DNA of 61,819 nt from Myxococcales bacterium. Its GTDB lineage: Bacteria; Myxococcota; UBA727; VGSZ01. Positions 10,328 to 18,335 of this stretch are shown here, in pieces. The stretch spans positions 1-61,819 of the forward strand of contig JAHFED010000037.1 of the NCBI GenBank assembly GCA_023248635.1. Reading direction: 5' to 3'. Position 1 is the stretch's first letter; each line of letters opens with the position of its first letter. The notes beneath the pieces were generated by a model. It saw only the letters and a list, made by a program, of their open reading frames with translations. It had not been told where the DNA came from and ran no database searches. A program made the translations under genes and the position numbers.

Positions 10328-11688
10328 ACGCTCATCCCCATCCCGTGTTGTTGCAGGGCGGAACGGTGGTCACCGTCGACGTCGACGACCGCGTCTTTTC
10401 CGGCGACGTTCTGATTGAAGGTGGGCGCATCACGGCCCTCGGCGCGGGGCTCAAAGTCGCGCCCGGCACCCGTGTCGTCGACGTCAGCGGCTGCATCGTG
10501 AGCCCCGGCTTCGTGCAGGCCCACGTGCATCTTTGTCAGGTGCTCTTTCGCGGTTTCGCCGAGGAGCTGCCGCTGCTGCCCTGGTTGAAGGAGCGCATCT
10601 GGCCTCTCGAGGCCGCCCACTCCCCGAGCACCCTCGGGGCCTCGGCGCGTTTGGGGATCGCCGAGCTGCTGCTCGGAGGCACCACGGCAATCCTCGACAT
10701 GGGCACGGTCAACCACCACGACGCCGTCTTCGACGCCGCCGCCGCCCTCGGCATCCGCATGACCTCGGGCAAGGCCATGATGGACAAAGTGGGACAAAGC
10801 GCCCTGGATGAAAGCACCGCAGCGTCGTTGTCGTCGTCGAATGCCCTGGCCGATCGCTTTCACCGCAGCGCCAGCGATCGCTTGCACTACGCCTTTGCCC
10901 CCCGCTTCATCCTCTCGTGCAGCGATGAGCTGCTGCGCGCCACCCTGATCGAAGCCCGCGCGCGGGGCTGCCTGGTGCACACCCACGCCAGCGAGAACCC
11001 CGGCGAAGTCGACGCCGTCAAGGCGGCCACCGGTACCGACAACATCACCGCCCTGCACCAGCGTGGCGTCTCCGGCGTCGACGTCGTCCTCGCCCACTGC
11101 GTGCATCTCTCGCCGGGCGAGCGCGCCCTGCTGAAGAGCACCCAGACGCGGGTGGTCCATTGCCCCTCGGGCAACCTCAAGCTGGCCAGCGGCACCGCAC
11201 CCATCACGGAGCTGCTCGGCGACGGCGTCGTCGTCGGCCTCGGCGCCGATGGGGCGCCCTGCAACAACCGCATGAGCGCGTTTTCCGAGATGCGGCTCGC
11301 GGCCTTGCTGCAGAAGCCCCTGCACGGTGCCGACGCCCTGCCCGCGCGCGTGGCCCTCCGCATGGCGACCATGGGTTCCGCTTCCGTGCTCGGTCGGGCC
11401 GACGAGATTGGATCCCTCGAGGTCGGCAAGCGCGCCGACGTCGTCGTCACCGGCCTGGCACGTCCCCATCTCCGCCCCATCAGCGATCCCGTGGCCACGC
11501 TGGTGTACGCAGCCGAAGCCGGCGACGTCGTCCACGTCTTCGTCGACGGCCACCAGCTGGTGCGCGATCGACGGCTGCTGCGCACCGATCTGGCCACCAT
11601 CCTCGACGACGCCGAGCTCGCCGCCACGGAGCTGCTCGCACGAGCGGGTCTGTCGTCGCTGCGAACGTCCATGGCGGTCCCGCCCTGA
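10324..11688 (+). CDS. Amidohydrolase, MTA/SAH (5'-deoxyadenosine) deaminase-like
   Basis: 454 residues from a GTG overlapping the cdd stop. Metal-dependent hydrolase of the TrzN/SsnA/MtaD group: metal pair in QAHVHLC, DLPLLP-like EELPLLPWLKERIWPLE, HASENPGE, AHCVHLSPGE and GLGADGAPCNN. The PWLKERIWPLE segment is typical of methylthioadenosine/S-adenosylhomocysteine deaminases. Guanine or 8-oxoguanine deaminases share the fold, so the substrate is uncertain. Tight coupling with cdd and the upstream 5'-nucleotidase supports a nucleoside deamination role. Cytoplasmic, no signal peptide. Confidence 0.83.
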   Translation: MNAHPHPVLLQGGTVVTVDVDDRVFSGDVLIEGGRITALGAGLKVAPGTRVVDVSGCIVSPGFVQAHVHLCQVLFRGFAEELPLLPWLKERIWPLEAAHSPSTLGASARLGIAELLLGGTTAILDMGTVNHHDAVFDAAAALGIRMTSGKAMMDKVGQSALDESTAASLSSSNALADRFHRSASDRLHYAFAPRFILSCSDELLRATLIEARARGCLVHTHASENPGEVDAVKAATGTDNITALHQRGVSGVDVVLAHCVHLSPGERALLKSTQTRVVHCPSGNLKLASGTAPITELLGDGVVVGLGADGAPCNNRMSAFSEMRLAALLQKPLHGADALPARVALRMATMGSASVLGRADEIGSLEVGKRADVVVTGLARPHLRPISDPVATLVYAAEAGDVVHVFVDGHQLVRDRRLLRTDLATILDDAELAATELLARAGLSSLRTSMAVPP

Positions 11689-11803
11689 CAGGCGGCGCGA
11701 CCTCCGCTTGTGGGCGCATGTAGGCGGCTTCGGCGTCGCGCGCTGGACCCGGCGCCGCTGATCCCCTTGTCGCCTCGGCCCCGACACGGCATCAGCGAGA
11801 CCA

Positions 11804-13096
11804 ATGTCGTCGAACCGCGGAACCCGCTTCGGCAAATACACGCTGCTGAACCGCATCGCCGTCGGCGGCATGGCTGAGGTGTTCCTCGCGCGCCAGGAAG
11901 GTCTCGAAGGCTTCGAGAAGACCATCTGCATCAAGCGCATCCGGCCTCACCTCTCGAGCCAGCCCAACTTCGTGCGGATGTTCCTCAACGAGGCCAAGCT
12001 CGCCGCACAGTTGAACCATCCGAACGTCGTGCAGATCTATGACCTGGGTCGAGTGAACGACAGCTACTTCATTGCGATGGAATATATCTCCGGCCGCGAC
12101 ATGAGTCGCATCATTCCGAAGGCGGAAAAAGCCGGCATCCCCTTTCCAATGATTTATGCCCTCCGCATCGCATCCAACGTCTGCGAGGGCCTCTACTATG
12201 CCCACACCAAAGGCGACGCCTACGGCAACCCGCTCAACGTGGTGCACCGCGACATCACCCCCGAGAACATCCTGGTGTCCTTCAACGGCACCGTGAAGAT
12301 CGTCGACTTCGGCATCGCCAAAGCCAACACCCAGCTCGAGCAGACACGAGCCGGCGAGATCAAGGGCAAGCTCTCGTACATGAGCCCCGAGCAGTGCATG
12401 GGGCACCCCCTCGACGCCCGCTCGGACATCTTCTCCTTCGGCTCGGTCATCTATGAGTGGGTCACCGGCTACAAGCTCTTCACTGGCGAAAATGAGATGG
12501 CCATCTTGAAGTCGATCATCGACGGCAAGATCTATCCACCGTCATATTTTAAGGAGGATGTTCCCGAAGCCGTCGAACGCATCCTCATGAAGTCCCTCGA
12601 TAAAGACAAGAACAAGCGATACCAATCCGCTTGGGAGATGCAGTTCGACATCGACACCTATCTGGCGTCGTCGGAGTTCACGCCCTCGAACATCCACCTC
12701 TCGAACTTCTTGAAGCAGATCTTCGGCGACGAGATCGAGCGCGAAAAAGAGCTGCTCCTCAAGCACAAAGAAGAATCCGAACGCACGGCGCGTCCCAAAG
12801 ACGCCAGCGAAGAAGAAGTGCTCGAGCTCGAAGAGGTGGGGGGCCGAGCGCTCACGGACAGCATGCTGCGCAAAGACAGTGGCTCCGAGCTCTCGATGGA
12901 GGACACCGCCAACGGCAAGAAGGGGAGCGGCGTGCAGCCACTCCCCCGGAAAAAGAAGAACGGTGACGCCTCCGAGCTGCGCATCAAGCTCTCCCTCGAC
13001 GAAGTCGACGCGCTGAAGCGGGTGGCCGAGAGGCACAAGATTTCCGTCGAACAGCTCACCCGCGAGCTGCTCAAGAGCCACCTCAAGTTCCTCTGA
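11804..13096 (+). CDS. Serine/threonine protein kinase with ribbon-helix-helix-like C-terminus
   Basis: 430 residues. Hanks-type kinase domain at about 11-275: glycine loop IAVGGMAEVF, catalytic Lys K44, Glu E63, HRD at 148-150 (VVHRDITPENIL), DFG at 168-170 and SYMSPEQ. No membrane segment is seen, unlike many bacterial receptors of this class. A charged linker (about 300-385) leads to a C-terminal stretch from ELRIKLSLDEVDALKRVAER to VEQLTRELLKSHL that has the spacing of a CopG/ribbon-helix-helix fold. That fold call is tentative; it might mediate DNA binding or dimerisation. The next gene follows after 41 bp. Confidence 0.9.
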   Translation: MSSNRGTRFGKYTLLNRIAVGGMAEVFLARQEGLEGFEKTICIKRIRPHLSSQPNFVRMFLNEAKLAAQLNHPNVVQIYDLGRVNDSYFIAMEYISGRDMSRIIPKAEKAGIPFPMIYALRIASNVCEGLYYAHTKGDAYGNPLNVVHRDITPENILVSFNGTVKIVDFGIAKANTQLEQTRAGEIKGKLSYMSPEQCMGHPLDARSDIFSFGSVIYEWVTGYKLFTGENEMAILKSIIDGKIYPPSYFKEDVPEAVERILMKSLDKDKNKRYQSAWEMQFDIDTYLASSEFTPSNIHLSNFLKQIFGDEIEREKELLLKHKEESERTARPKDASEEEVLELEEVGGRALTDSMLRKDSGSELSMEDTANGKKGSGVQPLPRKKKNGDASELRIKLSLDEVDALKRVAERHKISVEQLTRELLKSHLKFL

Positions 13097-13137
13097 CCTG
13101 ACGTCGCTGCCGCGAGGTCATCGCGCTAAGGTGAGGC

Positions 13138-14475
13138 ATGACCGAACCGAAGCCGCCGCCGGCACCGCTGGATCTCGATTCCTTCTTGACCGCCGTCGAA
13201 GCACCCCAGGCTCTGGCGGTCCCCGCCGCCATCGACCTCGCTGTGCCGCCTCCAGCTCCAGCCGCTCCCAAGGCCCCTGCGGCGACACTGGCCATCGAAG
13301 CCACCTTCCCGCTGCTGCCCTTGCCCGCAGGGGCTGTCCCGCCGGCCTATGCCAAGTCCATCGATCCGACGGGGCCGGCCGCCAACCGCATGATGGCCGC
13401 GCGGGCCATGGTCCCCATCCCGCCCGCGGCTCTGGTGCCCATCATCTACCAGCTGATCATGGACCCCGAGCCGAAGATCGCCGCCGCGGCCTTCAAGACC
13501 TTCCGCTCCCTCGACGAGAAGCTCGTGGGACCCGCCCTCACCGATGCCCTGCCCCCCCAGGTGCTCGAGGCCCTGGCCCACGTCTTGGTCGCGCGCTTCG
13601 AGCTCCTCGAGCGGGTGCTGCTGATCAAGTCGACGCCGGACTCCGCCTTCGTCTGGCTCGCCCAACACGCCGAAGACGCCAAGGTCATCAACGTCGTCGT
13701 CGAAAACCAGCAGCGCATCATGCGCACCAACGACATCGTGCGGGGACTGAAGAAGAACCCCAAGGTGCTGCGCTCCGACCTCGACAAAGCCATCGACTTC
13801 ATGGTGCGCGAGGGCGTGTTCCTCGACGACGTCCAAGAGTTCGAAGACGCCTTCTTGCGCCTCGGCAAAGCCGAGATGCTGACCGTGCTCAAGAACGTGC
13901 GGGTGACCGAGGAGCACCTCTCCGAACGCGAGCGGCAGAAGGCCAAAGAGCTCGGCATGAGCGCCGACGACTTCATGATGTCGGGCTCCGAGAGTCTCAC
14001 CGATGAAGAACGCGAGGCCATGCTCGACGAGCTGGTGGCCGACGAAGGCGAGGGCGTCGTCGAGACGGACTTCAGCAAGATGCCGTTCATGAAGCTGCCC
14101 ATCCCCATCCAAATCAAGATGGCGATGACGGGTCCCCACGACAAAGCCATCGAAGGCCTGAACAGCTCCAACCGCGTCGTCGCCGGCTCGGCCATTCGCA
14201 ATCCGAAGATCAAAGAGAACGACGTCATCAAAATCTCGCGCAGCAAGACCATGCACGAAGACGTCATCCGCTATATTTGCAACAACGGTGACTGGACCAA
14301 GTCCTACGTCATAAAACTCAGTCTCATTCAGAACCCGAAGACGCCGCCGACCCTCGTCAGCCGATGGTTGCCTTTGATGCGGGCGTCAGATCTCAAGGGA
14401 CTCTCGAAGTCGAAGCAGGTGCCATCCAATGTACAGATGATGGCCAAGCGGTTGCTGGGTGCACGCGAGCCTTAG
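13138..14475 (+). CDS. Uncharacterised protein with Pro/Ala-rich N-terminus and helical-repeat-like body
   Basis: 445 residues, family not recognised. The first ~70 residues are rich in Pro and Ala and probably disordered. The rest is predicted helical from its pattern, with recurring phrases such as IAAAAFKTF, VVAGSAIRNPKIKENDV and SLIQNPKTPPTLV. These are spaced like HEAT-type or DUF2336-like repeats that tally neighbouring segments. There is no signal peptide or membrane segment. AAGGTGAGG lies just upstream of the ATG. It follows the kinase gene at 41 bp and could act in the same pathway, but this is inference from position only. The stop codon TAG forms part of a hairpin. Confidence 0.8.
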   Translation: MTEPKPPPAPLDLDSFLTAVEAPQALAVPAAIDLAVPPPAPAAPKAPAATLAIEATFPLLPLPAGAVPPAYAKSIDPTGPAANRMMAARAMVPIPPAALVPIIYQLIMDPEPKIAAAAFKTFRSLDEKLVGPALTDALPPQVLEALAHVLVARFELLERVLLIKSTPDSAFVWLAQHAEDAKVINVVVENQQRIMRTNDIVRGLKKNPKVLRSDLDKAIDFMVREGVFLDDVQEFEDAFLRLGKAEMLTVLKNVRVTEEHLSERERQKAKELGMSADDFMMSGSESLTDEEREAMLDELVADEGEGVVETDFSKMPFMKLPIPIQIKMAMTGPHDKAIEGLNSSNRVVAGSAIRNPKIKENDVIKISRSKTMHEDVIRYICNNGDWTKSYVIKLSLIQNPKTPPTLVSRWLPLMRASDLKGLSKSKQVPSNVQMMAKRLLGAREP

Positions 14476-14517
14476 CAGGCTGAGGCGGAAACCCTGTTTC
14501 CGTCGACGAGCTGCTAG
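14472..14517. terminator. Hairpin between convergent genes, likely bidirectional terminator
   Basis: An outer stem TAGCAG/CTGCTA encloses an inner 7-bp stem CGGAAAC-cct-GTTTCCG. It begins at the stop codon of the 13138 gene and ends 3 bp before the yhbY stop, filling the whole convergent gap. There is no clear U tract. The outer arm resembles the ends of the repeat at 38351-38504, so it could be a short relic of that element. Confidence 0.55.
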
Positions 14518-14519
14518 CT

Positions 14520-14840
14520 TCAGGCCTTCGGCGGCTTGGGTTCCTTGGGCAAGACGATGGTCGGTTCTTCACGACGTCGTCGGTAGAGGATCGCGACCTT
14601 GCCCCGCCGCTCGACCAGCGCCGAGGCGGTCTTTGCAGCCATGGCCAGGGCTTCGTCGTCGAGGGATTCCTTTTCTTCCGTCGCCAACCGCACCTTGATC
14701 AGCTCGTGGATGGTCAGCGCGCTGTCGGTCTCTTTGACCACCGACTCGGTGATGCCCTTGCGACCGAGCAGGATCACGGGCTTCTGCTCGTGGGCGAGGG
14801 CCTTCAAGAATGCCACCTGTCTCGAGGTCAACACGGCCAT
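14520..14840 (-). CDS. yhbY: YhbY/CRM-family RNA-binding protein
   Basis: 106 residues of the CRS1-YhbY domain, associated with pre-50S ribosomal particles in bacteria. The KH-like fold signature is LTSRQVAFLKALAH then VILLGRKGITESVV (the GxxG-type loop) and HELIKVRLA. The C-terminus ends in a basic and Pro-rich tail. The ATG at 14840 overlaps the stop of the preceding lipoprotein gene as TGATG; a GTG at 14843 is an alternative. It sits last in a three-gene minus-strand unit with two lipoproteins, an odd set of partners. Confidence 0.93.
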   Translation of the reverse strand: MAVLTSRQVAFLKALAHEQKPVILLGRKGITESVVKETDSALTIHELIKVRLATEEKESLDDEALAMAAKTASALVERRGKVAILYRRRREEPTIVLPKEPKPPKA

Positions 14841-15562
14841 CACCCACCCCCCGCATCAGCGACCGGAGCTTCGACACCGACCAAAGTGCAGGCGTCAACG
14901 TCGCCTTGGCCGAAGCGATCGAAATTGCATTCGCCGATGCGCTCGGGGAGCAGCTCGGCATTGAACTCGATCGCCAGCTTGCCCTCGAGGGCCGCGTCTT
15001 CGTCGTCGTCGGCTTCGACCTCGATGGTGATCGTGCCGGCGAGCGAAGGCGCGGTTTCGTCGACGGCGAAGCTGGTGGTCACCTCGGTACCGGGACGCGC
15101 GATGAGCTCGGGGTAGTTGGCGTCGTCGACGGCGCGCTCGCGCAAGGTGATGAGGGTACTCGTCACGAAGGGGAGCACCTCGGGCGGCAGTCCCTGCTCC
15201 GGCAAGGAAGCAATGTCGTCGCCCGGCCGCAGCGCCTCACCGCGCCGCACCGTGATCGAGAGCTGGTCGCCGCGGCTGATGTCGTCGACGAGGGCGGTGC
15301 GCTCTCCGGCAGGCAAGGCGCCGAAGTCGACGGCGGGATCAAAGACCGGCTCGAAAAACTCCAGGTGAAGCTCGGTGGCGTCGGTGACGCGCTCGACGCG
15401 CTCGAAGGAGCCATCGCCCTGGTCCTGAAAAGACGTGGCATCGAGCCAGACAGCGACTGTGCCGGTGCAGCGCAGCACCCGTTCGCCGAGCGTGCCAGTG
15501 ACGTGCACATCGCCGCAGCCGGCAAGCAGCGCGACGACGACGACGACGACTTGGCCTCTCAT
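14840..15562 (-). CDS. Putative lipoprotein, unknown function
   Basis: 240 residues. The start at 15562 follows a strong GGAGGAG box and gives a signal peptide of repeated Val with lipobox LLAGCG. The body is acidic and shows no recognised family; it looks beta-rich with phrases such as TELHLEFFEPV and AGTITIEVEADDDEDA. Four Cys are seen in the mature part, two of them near the C-terminus. It is coupled to the upstream lipoprotein gene (ATGA) and to yhbY (TGATG). Probably exported and membrane-anchored. Confidence 0.8.
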   Translation of the reverse strand: MRGQVVVVVVALLAGCGDVHVTGTLGERVLRCTGTVAVWLDATSFQDQGDGSFERVERVTDATELHLEFFEPVFDPAVDFGALPAGERTALVDDISRGDQLSITVRRGEALRPGDDIASLPEQGLPPEVLPFVTSTLITLRERAVDDANYPELIARPGTEVTTSFAVDETAPSLAGTITIEVEADDDEDAALEGKLAIEFNAELLPERIGECNFDRFGQGDVDACTLVGVEAPVADAGGG

Positions 15563-16107
15563 CGCTCCTCCGAGGGGGCCGTGTCCGTCGCCGGCACCGC
15601 CGACACCAAGATGGCACGCAGCTGCTGGCCGGCCATGAACCCGAGGTCGCGCACGACGGAACCGGCGTCTGTGCCCTGGGCGCTGACCCGCAGGATCTCG
15701 TGCAGCCCCCGCTGGATGCGCAGGCTGCCGATCAAGGTCGTCCCGACGCGCGAGAGTGTGGCGGCCGCCAAGAGCGAGGCGGTCTTGAAGCGCTCCTGCT
15801 CGACCTCGGGGCAGGGCATCTGCACGCAAGCCGCCACCTCGGCGCGCACACTGAGCACGTCGACGACGGGGACGCCGCTGGTGTGCACCAGGGCATCGCG
15901 CAGGCGTCCCGTGAGATCGGTGATGTCGAAGCCGGGGGCATCGATGCCTTGCAGCGCCAGCGTCGGCGCCCGGTCGAGGGGCGGCGCTTTGGCAAAGAGC
16001 CGCGCTTTGCCTTCGGCGTCGTCGTCTTTTCGCGCCGGGTTGCTCGAGGCGCAGCCAACCCCGACGATGGCAACCATGGCGAAGGCGAGGGCGAGGCGCA
16101 GAGACAT
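15559..16107 (-). CDS. Putative lipoprotein, TolB/PBP-activator-like
   Basis: 182 residues starting MSLRLALAFAMV with lipobox VGVGCAS. Segments such as ITDLTGRLRDALVHTSGVPVV then VRAEVAACVQ and RVGTTLIGSLRIQRG resemble the small N-terminal-domain fold of TolB-like or regulator-type lipoproteins seen in Myxococcota. The match is by pattern only. First gene of a coupled three-gene minus-strand unit. Its ATG shares bases with the ATG of the divergent gene at 16106, so the two start codons overlap on opposite strands. Confidence 0.75.
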   Translation of the reverse strand: MSLRLALAFAMVAIVGVGCASSNPARKDDDAEGKARLFAKAPPLDRAPTLALQGIDAPGFDITDLTGRLRDALVHTSGVPVVDVLSVRAEVAACVQMPCPEVEQERFKTASLLAAATLSRVGTTLIGSLRIQRGLHEILRVSAQGTDAGSVVRDLGFMAGQQLRAILVSAVPATDTAPSEER

Positions 16108-16822
16108 GCCGGCAGCGTCGGCTGCGTTGGTGATTGGGTCAACCCTGCTTTGTTGCTGCGTGGGGACAGCACCCATCGCCACCCCCTGCACCATCCCCAC
16201 CAGCATCGGCGCCGACGTCGTCGTCGTTGGCGCTGGCTCCTTCGTCGTCGACGCGCTTCCCGCGGCCACGGCGCGGCTGGCTGCGTTCGGACTGCGGCTG
16301 GCGGTGCCAAGCACCATCGTCATCGACGACGACGTCTCCTCTTTCGTGGCGGCCACGGGTCAGACCACGCCCACCCGCAGAGCCTGGAGCACCTGGAACA
16401 CGGTGCACCTGCTGCCGCCGTCGACCTGGGCCGACAACACGCCGGCCGCCGCCGACAAGAGGATCGCCCACGAGCTTTGTCATCTGGCCCTCTGGCAGGC
16501 GCTGGGCACCAAAGCCCAGGCCGAAGCCGCTCACCTGCCCCGCTTCGTCGTCGAGGGCGTGTGCTCGGTGGTCGCTGACCAGGGCAGCAGCCGCCTCCCC
16601 AAAGATCAGGTCCTGGCCCTGCTCCAGACCGGTCGTCGCCTCGACTTCGACGACGACAGCGCCTTCGCCTACGGGCTCGCGCACCACGTGTTTGCCGCCC
16701 TGCTCGCCTGCCGCGGGCCCCGAGAGCTGCAGCGGATCGTCGACGTCGTCGCCGCCGGAGCTGCGGTGCAGGAGGCCCTGGGCTCCTCTCCCTCCCGCTG
16801 GCTCGAGGAGGGGTGCCCTTGA
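16106..16822 (+). CDS. Putative secreted zinc metallopeptidase-like protein (HExxH)
   Basis: 238 residues from ATG 16106, or 230 from GTG 16130; the shorter form gives a plain hydrophobic/Cys signal region (STLLCCCVG). The motif HELCHLALW at about residue 122 is followed by a Glu in RFVVEGVCSVV, the HExxH...E arrangement of MA-clan (gluzincin) peptidases. No specific family is recognised. If ATG 16106 is real its start overlaps that of the divergent lipoprotein gene. The length and the isolated position say little about its substrate. Catalytic activity is inferred from the motif alone. Confidence 0.7.
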   Translation: MPAASAALVIGSTLLCCCVGTAPIATPCTIPTSIGADVVVVGAGSFVVDALPAATARLAAFGLRLAVPSTIVIDDDVSSFVAATGQTTPTRRAWSTWNTVHLLPPSTWADNTPAAADKRIAHELCHLALWQALGTKAQAEAAHLPRFVVEGVCSVVADQGSSRLPKDQVLALLQTGRRLDFDDDSAFAYGLAHHVFAALLACRGPRELQRIVDVVAAGAAVQEALGSSPSRWLEEGCP

Positions 16823-16933
16823 GCGGCATCTCTTCGCTTTGGGTCTCTTGTCCCTGACTGGAAGCGGGCAGTCGCAGAGAAGCGACCCTGCGCGACGGGT
16901 GCTGCGGCGGCCCAAGCCCTGTAAGGTGAGCCT

Positions 16934-17536
16934 ATGACATTGCTTCCCTGGCGCATCGTCGCCCTCGTCGTCGTCGGTGCCGCTCCCTCCCTCGCCGCGC
17001 CAGCGGTGTTCTTGAACGGTGTCAACATCGACGGCGTCACCGGGCAGACCTTCGACGCCTGCTCGGTGACCATCGACGACAAAGGCAACATCTACATCCT
17101 GGCCAAGGGCTACGAGGTGCAGTCCAGCGCGCCCAAGCCCAACACGAAGATGGCCGAGGCCGACGCTCCCCCCGAGCCGGTCACCAAGCGTTTTTTTCTG
17201 GTCAGTGAACAAAACGTCACCGGCATGAGCCAGTATGACATCGACGTCTTCATCAACTCGACCTGGATCAAGCGTTTGGGCGCCGATGAGCCGCAGGTGG
17301 TGCTCGAGATCTCCAAGCACCTGCACAAGGGCAAAAACAGCGTGCATTTCATGGCGACCAAGAACTTGAAGGAGGCGCGCAAGAGCACCGCCGCTGCGCA
17401 CTACGTCAAGATCCACGTCGGCGAAGGCAACATGGGGGGCAACAACGTCATGCTCGAGGAGAGCCTCATCGAATACACGCGCACCGCCGCAGAGATGCAG
17501 AAGTTCGACGACGACTTCGTGATCATGGGGCGCTGA
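16934..17536 (+). CDS. Exported protein of unknown function
   Basis: 200 residues with a signal peptide (PWRIVALVVVGAAPSLAA, probable cleavage after ALAA-like SLAA). The mature part has a carboxypeptidase-regulatory-like beta segment early on (VNIDGVTGQTF, KGNIYILAKGY), then an amphipathic region (FINSTWIKRLGADEPQVVLE) and an HFMATKNL segment. No family name can be given. AAGGTGAG precedes the ATG. It is followed without any gap by the 17537 gene (TGA then GTG), so the two are surely co-expressed. A role at the cell envelope is inferred from the signal peptide only. Confidence 0.8.
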   Translation: MTLLPWRIVALVVVGAAPSLAAPAVFLNGVNIDGVTGQTFDACSVTIDDKGNIYILAKGYEVQSSAPKPNTKMAEADAPPEPVTKRFFLVSEQNVTGMSQYDIDVFINSTWIKRLGADEPQVVLEISKHLHKGKNSVHFMATKNLKEARKSTAAAHYVKIHVGEGNMGGNNVMLEESLIEYTRTAAEMQKFDDDFVIMGR

Positions 17537-18028
17537 GTGTTCAGCCCCCTCCCCGGACAGCTGGCGCTGGGCATCAAAGCCGAAAACGTCATCGCCGTCA
17601 TCGAGTCCATCAACACGCCCAACATCTCCATCGCCGAGCTCGGCACCGAGCCCGCCAAGGCCTATCTGGTGGGATGCCTCACCCCCGCCGGCGGCGCCGC
17701 CATCTTCTGCTATCTCCTTTTACTCGATACGAATCGGCCAGTGATATACATCTCAAATCCACCAGAAGTAACCCTTGAGGAGTATCCACAGTTGGAATCG
17801 GAGTCGATCCATTTCGTCGAGAGCATGGGCTTTCTGCTCGACAACCTGAACTTCCGCGCGCGCCCCCCCGCAGCGCAGCAGGTGCTCGTCGACACCCTGC
17901 CCTTTTTCCGCGAGCAGCAAGCGCGCAGACCCGGCTCCCTGCCTTCGTCGCCGGCGGGCATGGTCTTGCCTCCAGAGGCCATCCCTCCCGAGCGCCAGGC
18001 CCTCGCGCGCTTCCTCGCTTCGTTCTGA
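17537..18028 (+). CDS. Uncharacterised cytoplasmic protein
   Basis: 163 residues from a GTG immediately after the preceding stop. No signal peptide or membrane helix. The first two thirds form a compact acidic domain (KAENVIAVIESINTPNI, LEEYPQLESESIHFVESMGF); the C-terminal third is Pro-rich. About 17700-17800 uses A/T-richer codons than its neighbours. Function unknown; coupling to the exported 200-residue protein is the only lead. Confidence 0.78.
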   Translation: MFSPLPGQLALGIKAENVIAVIESINTPNISIAELGTEPAKAYLVGCLTPAGGAAIFCYLLLLDTNRPVIYISNPPEVTLEEYPQLESESIHFVESMGFLLDNLNFRARPPAAQQVLVDTLPFFREQQARRPGSLPSSPAGMVLPPEAIPPERQALARFLASF

Positions 18029-18239
18029 TCTGGACAGCGCGCTCGCCATCTTGCTGGCTGCTGATGGAGCCCAGGAGGCCATCGCCGTCGTCGTGGTCTT
18101 GGGTTCGCAGGCCGCGGGGGCCAGGCAGGGCGGCCCATCCCACGCCCTGGGCTCAGCGCCGCTGACCTGGCTCGAGTTGGCGCTGGGCGCTGCCCATCGT
18201 CATCGCCCCCCTCCTGCTGTGGCGGCGTCACGCCGATCT

Positions 18240-18335
18240 CATCCCGCGTCCGCTTGATGTTCGACCGCCAGAAGAGCATCCCCGACGGCGATGAACGAGA
18301 CCGCTCCGCGGTCGAAGTTCAGCGAGATCGGGGAT
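18240..18335 (-). repeat. Family C repeat, compact copy
   Basis: Read on the minus strand this copy has the palindromic head atccccga...tcggggat and then the tail end gaacatcaagcgga-cgcgggatg, with the middle of the 139-bp tail missing compared with 36656-37150. It overlaps the 3' end of the glycosyltransferase gene and supplies its last codons (DPRSR) and stop codon. The stretch 18029-18239 before it holds no gene I can support. Confidence 0.85.

Noticed and set aside
18051-18257. Small plus-strand gene between the 17537 gene and the glycosyltransferase
   Set aside because: No ribosome-binding site, low-complexity translation and overlap with a family C repeat.
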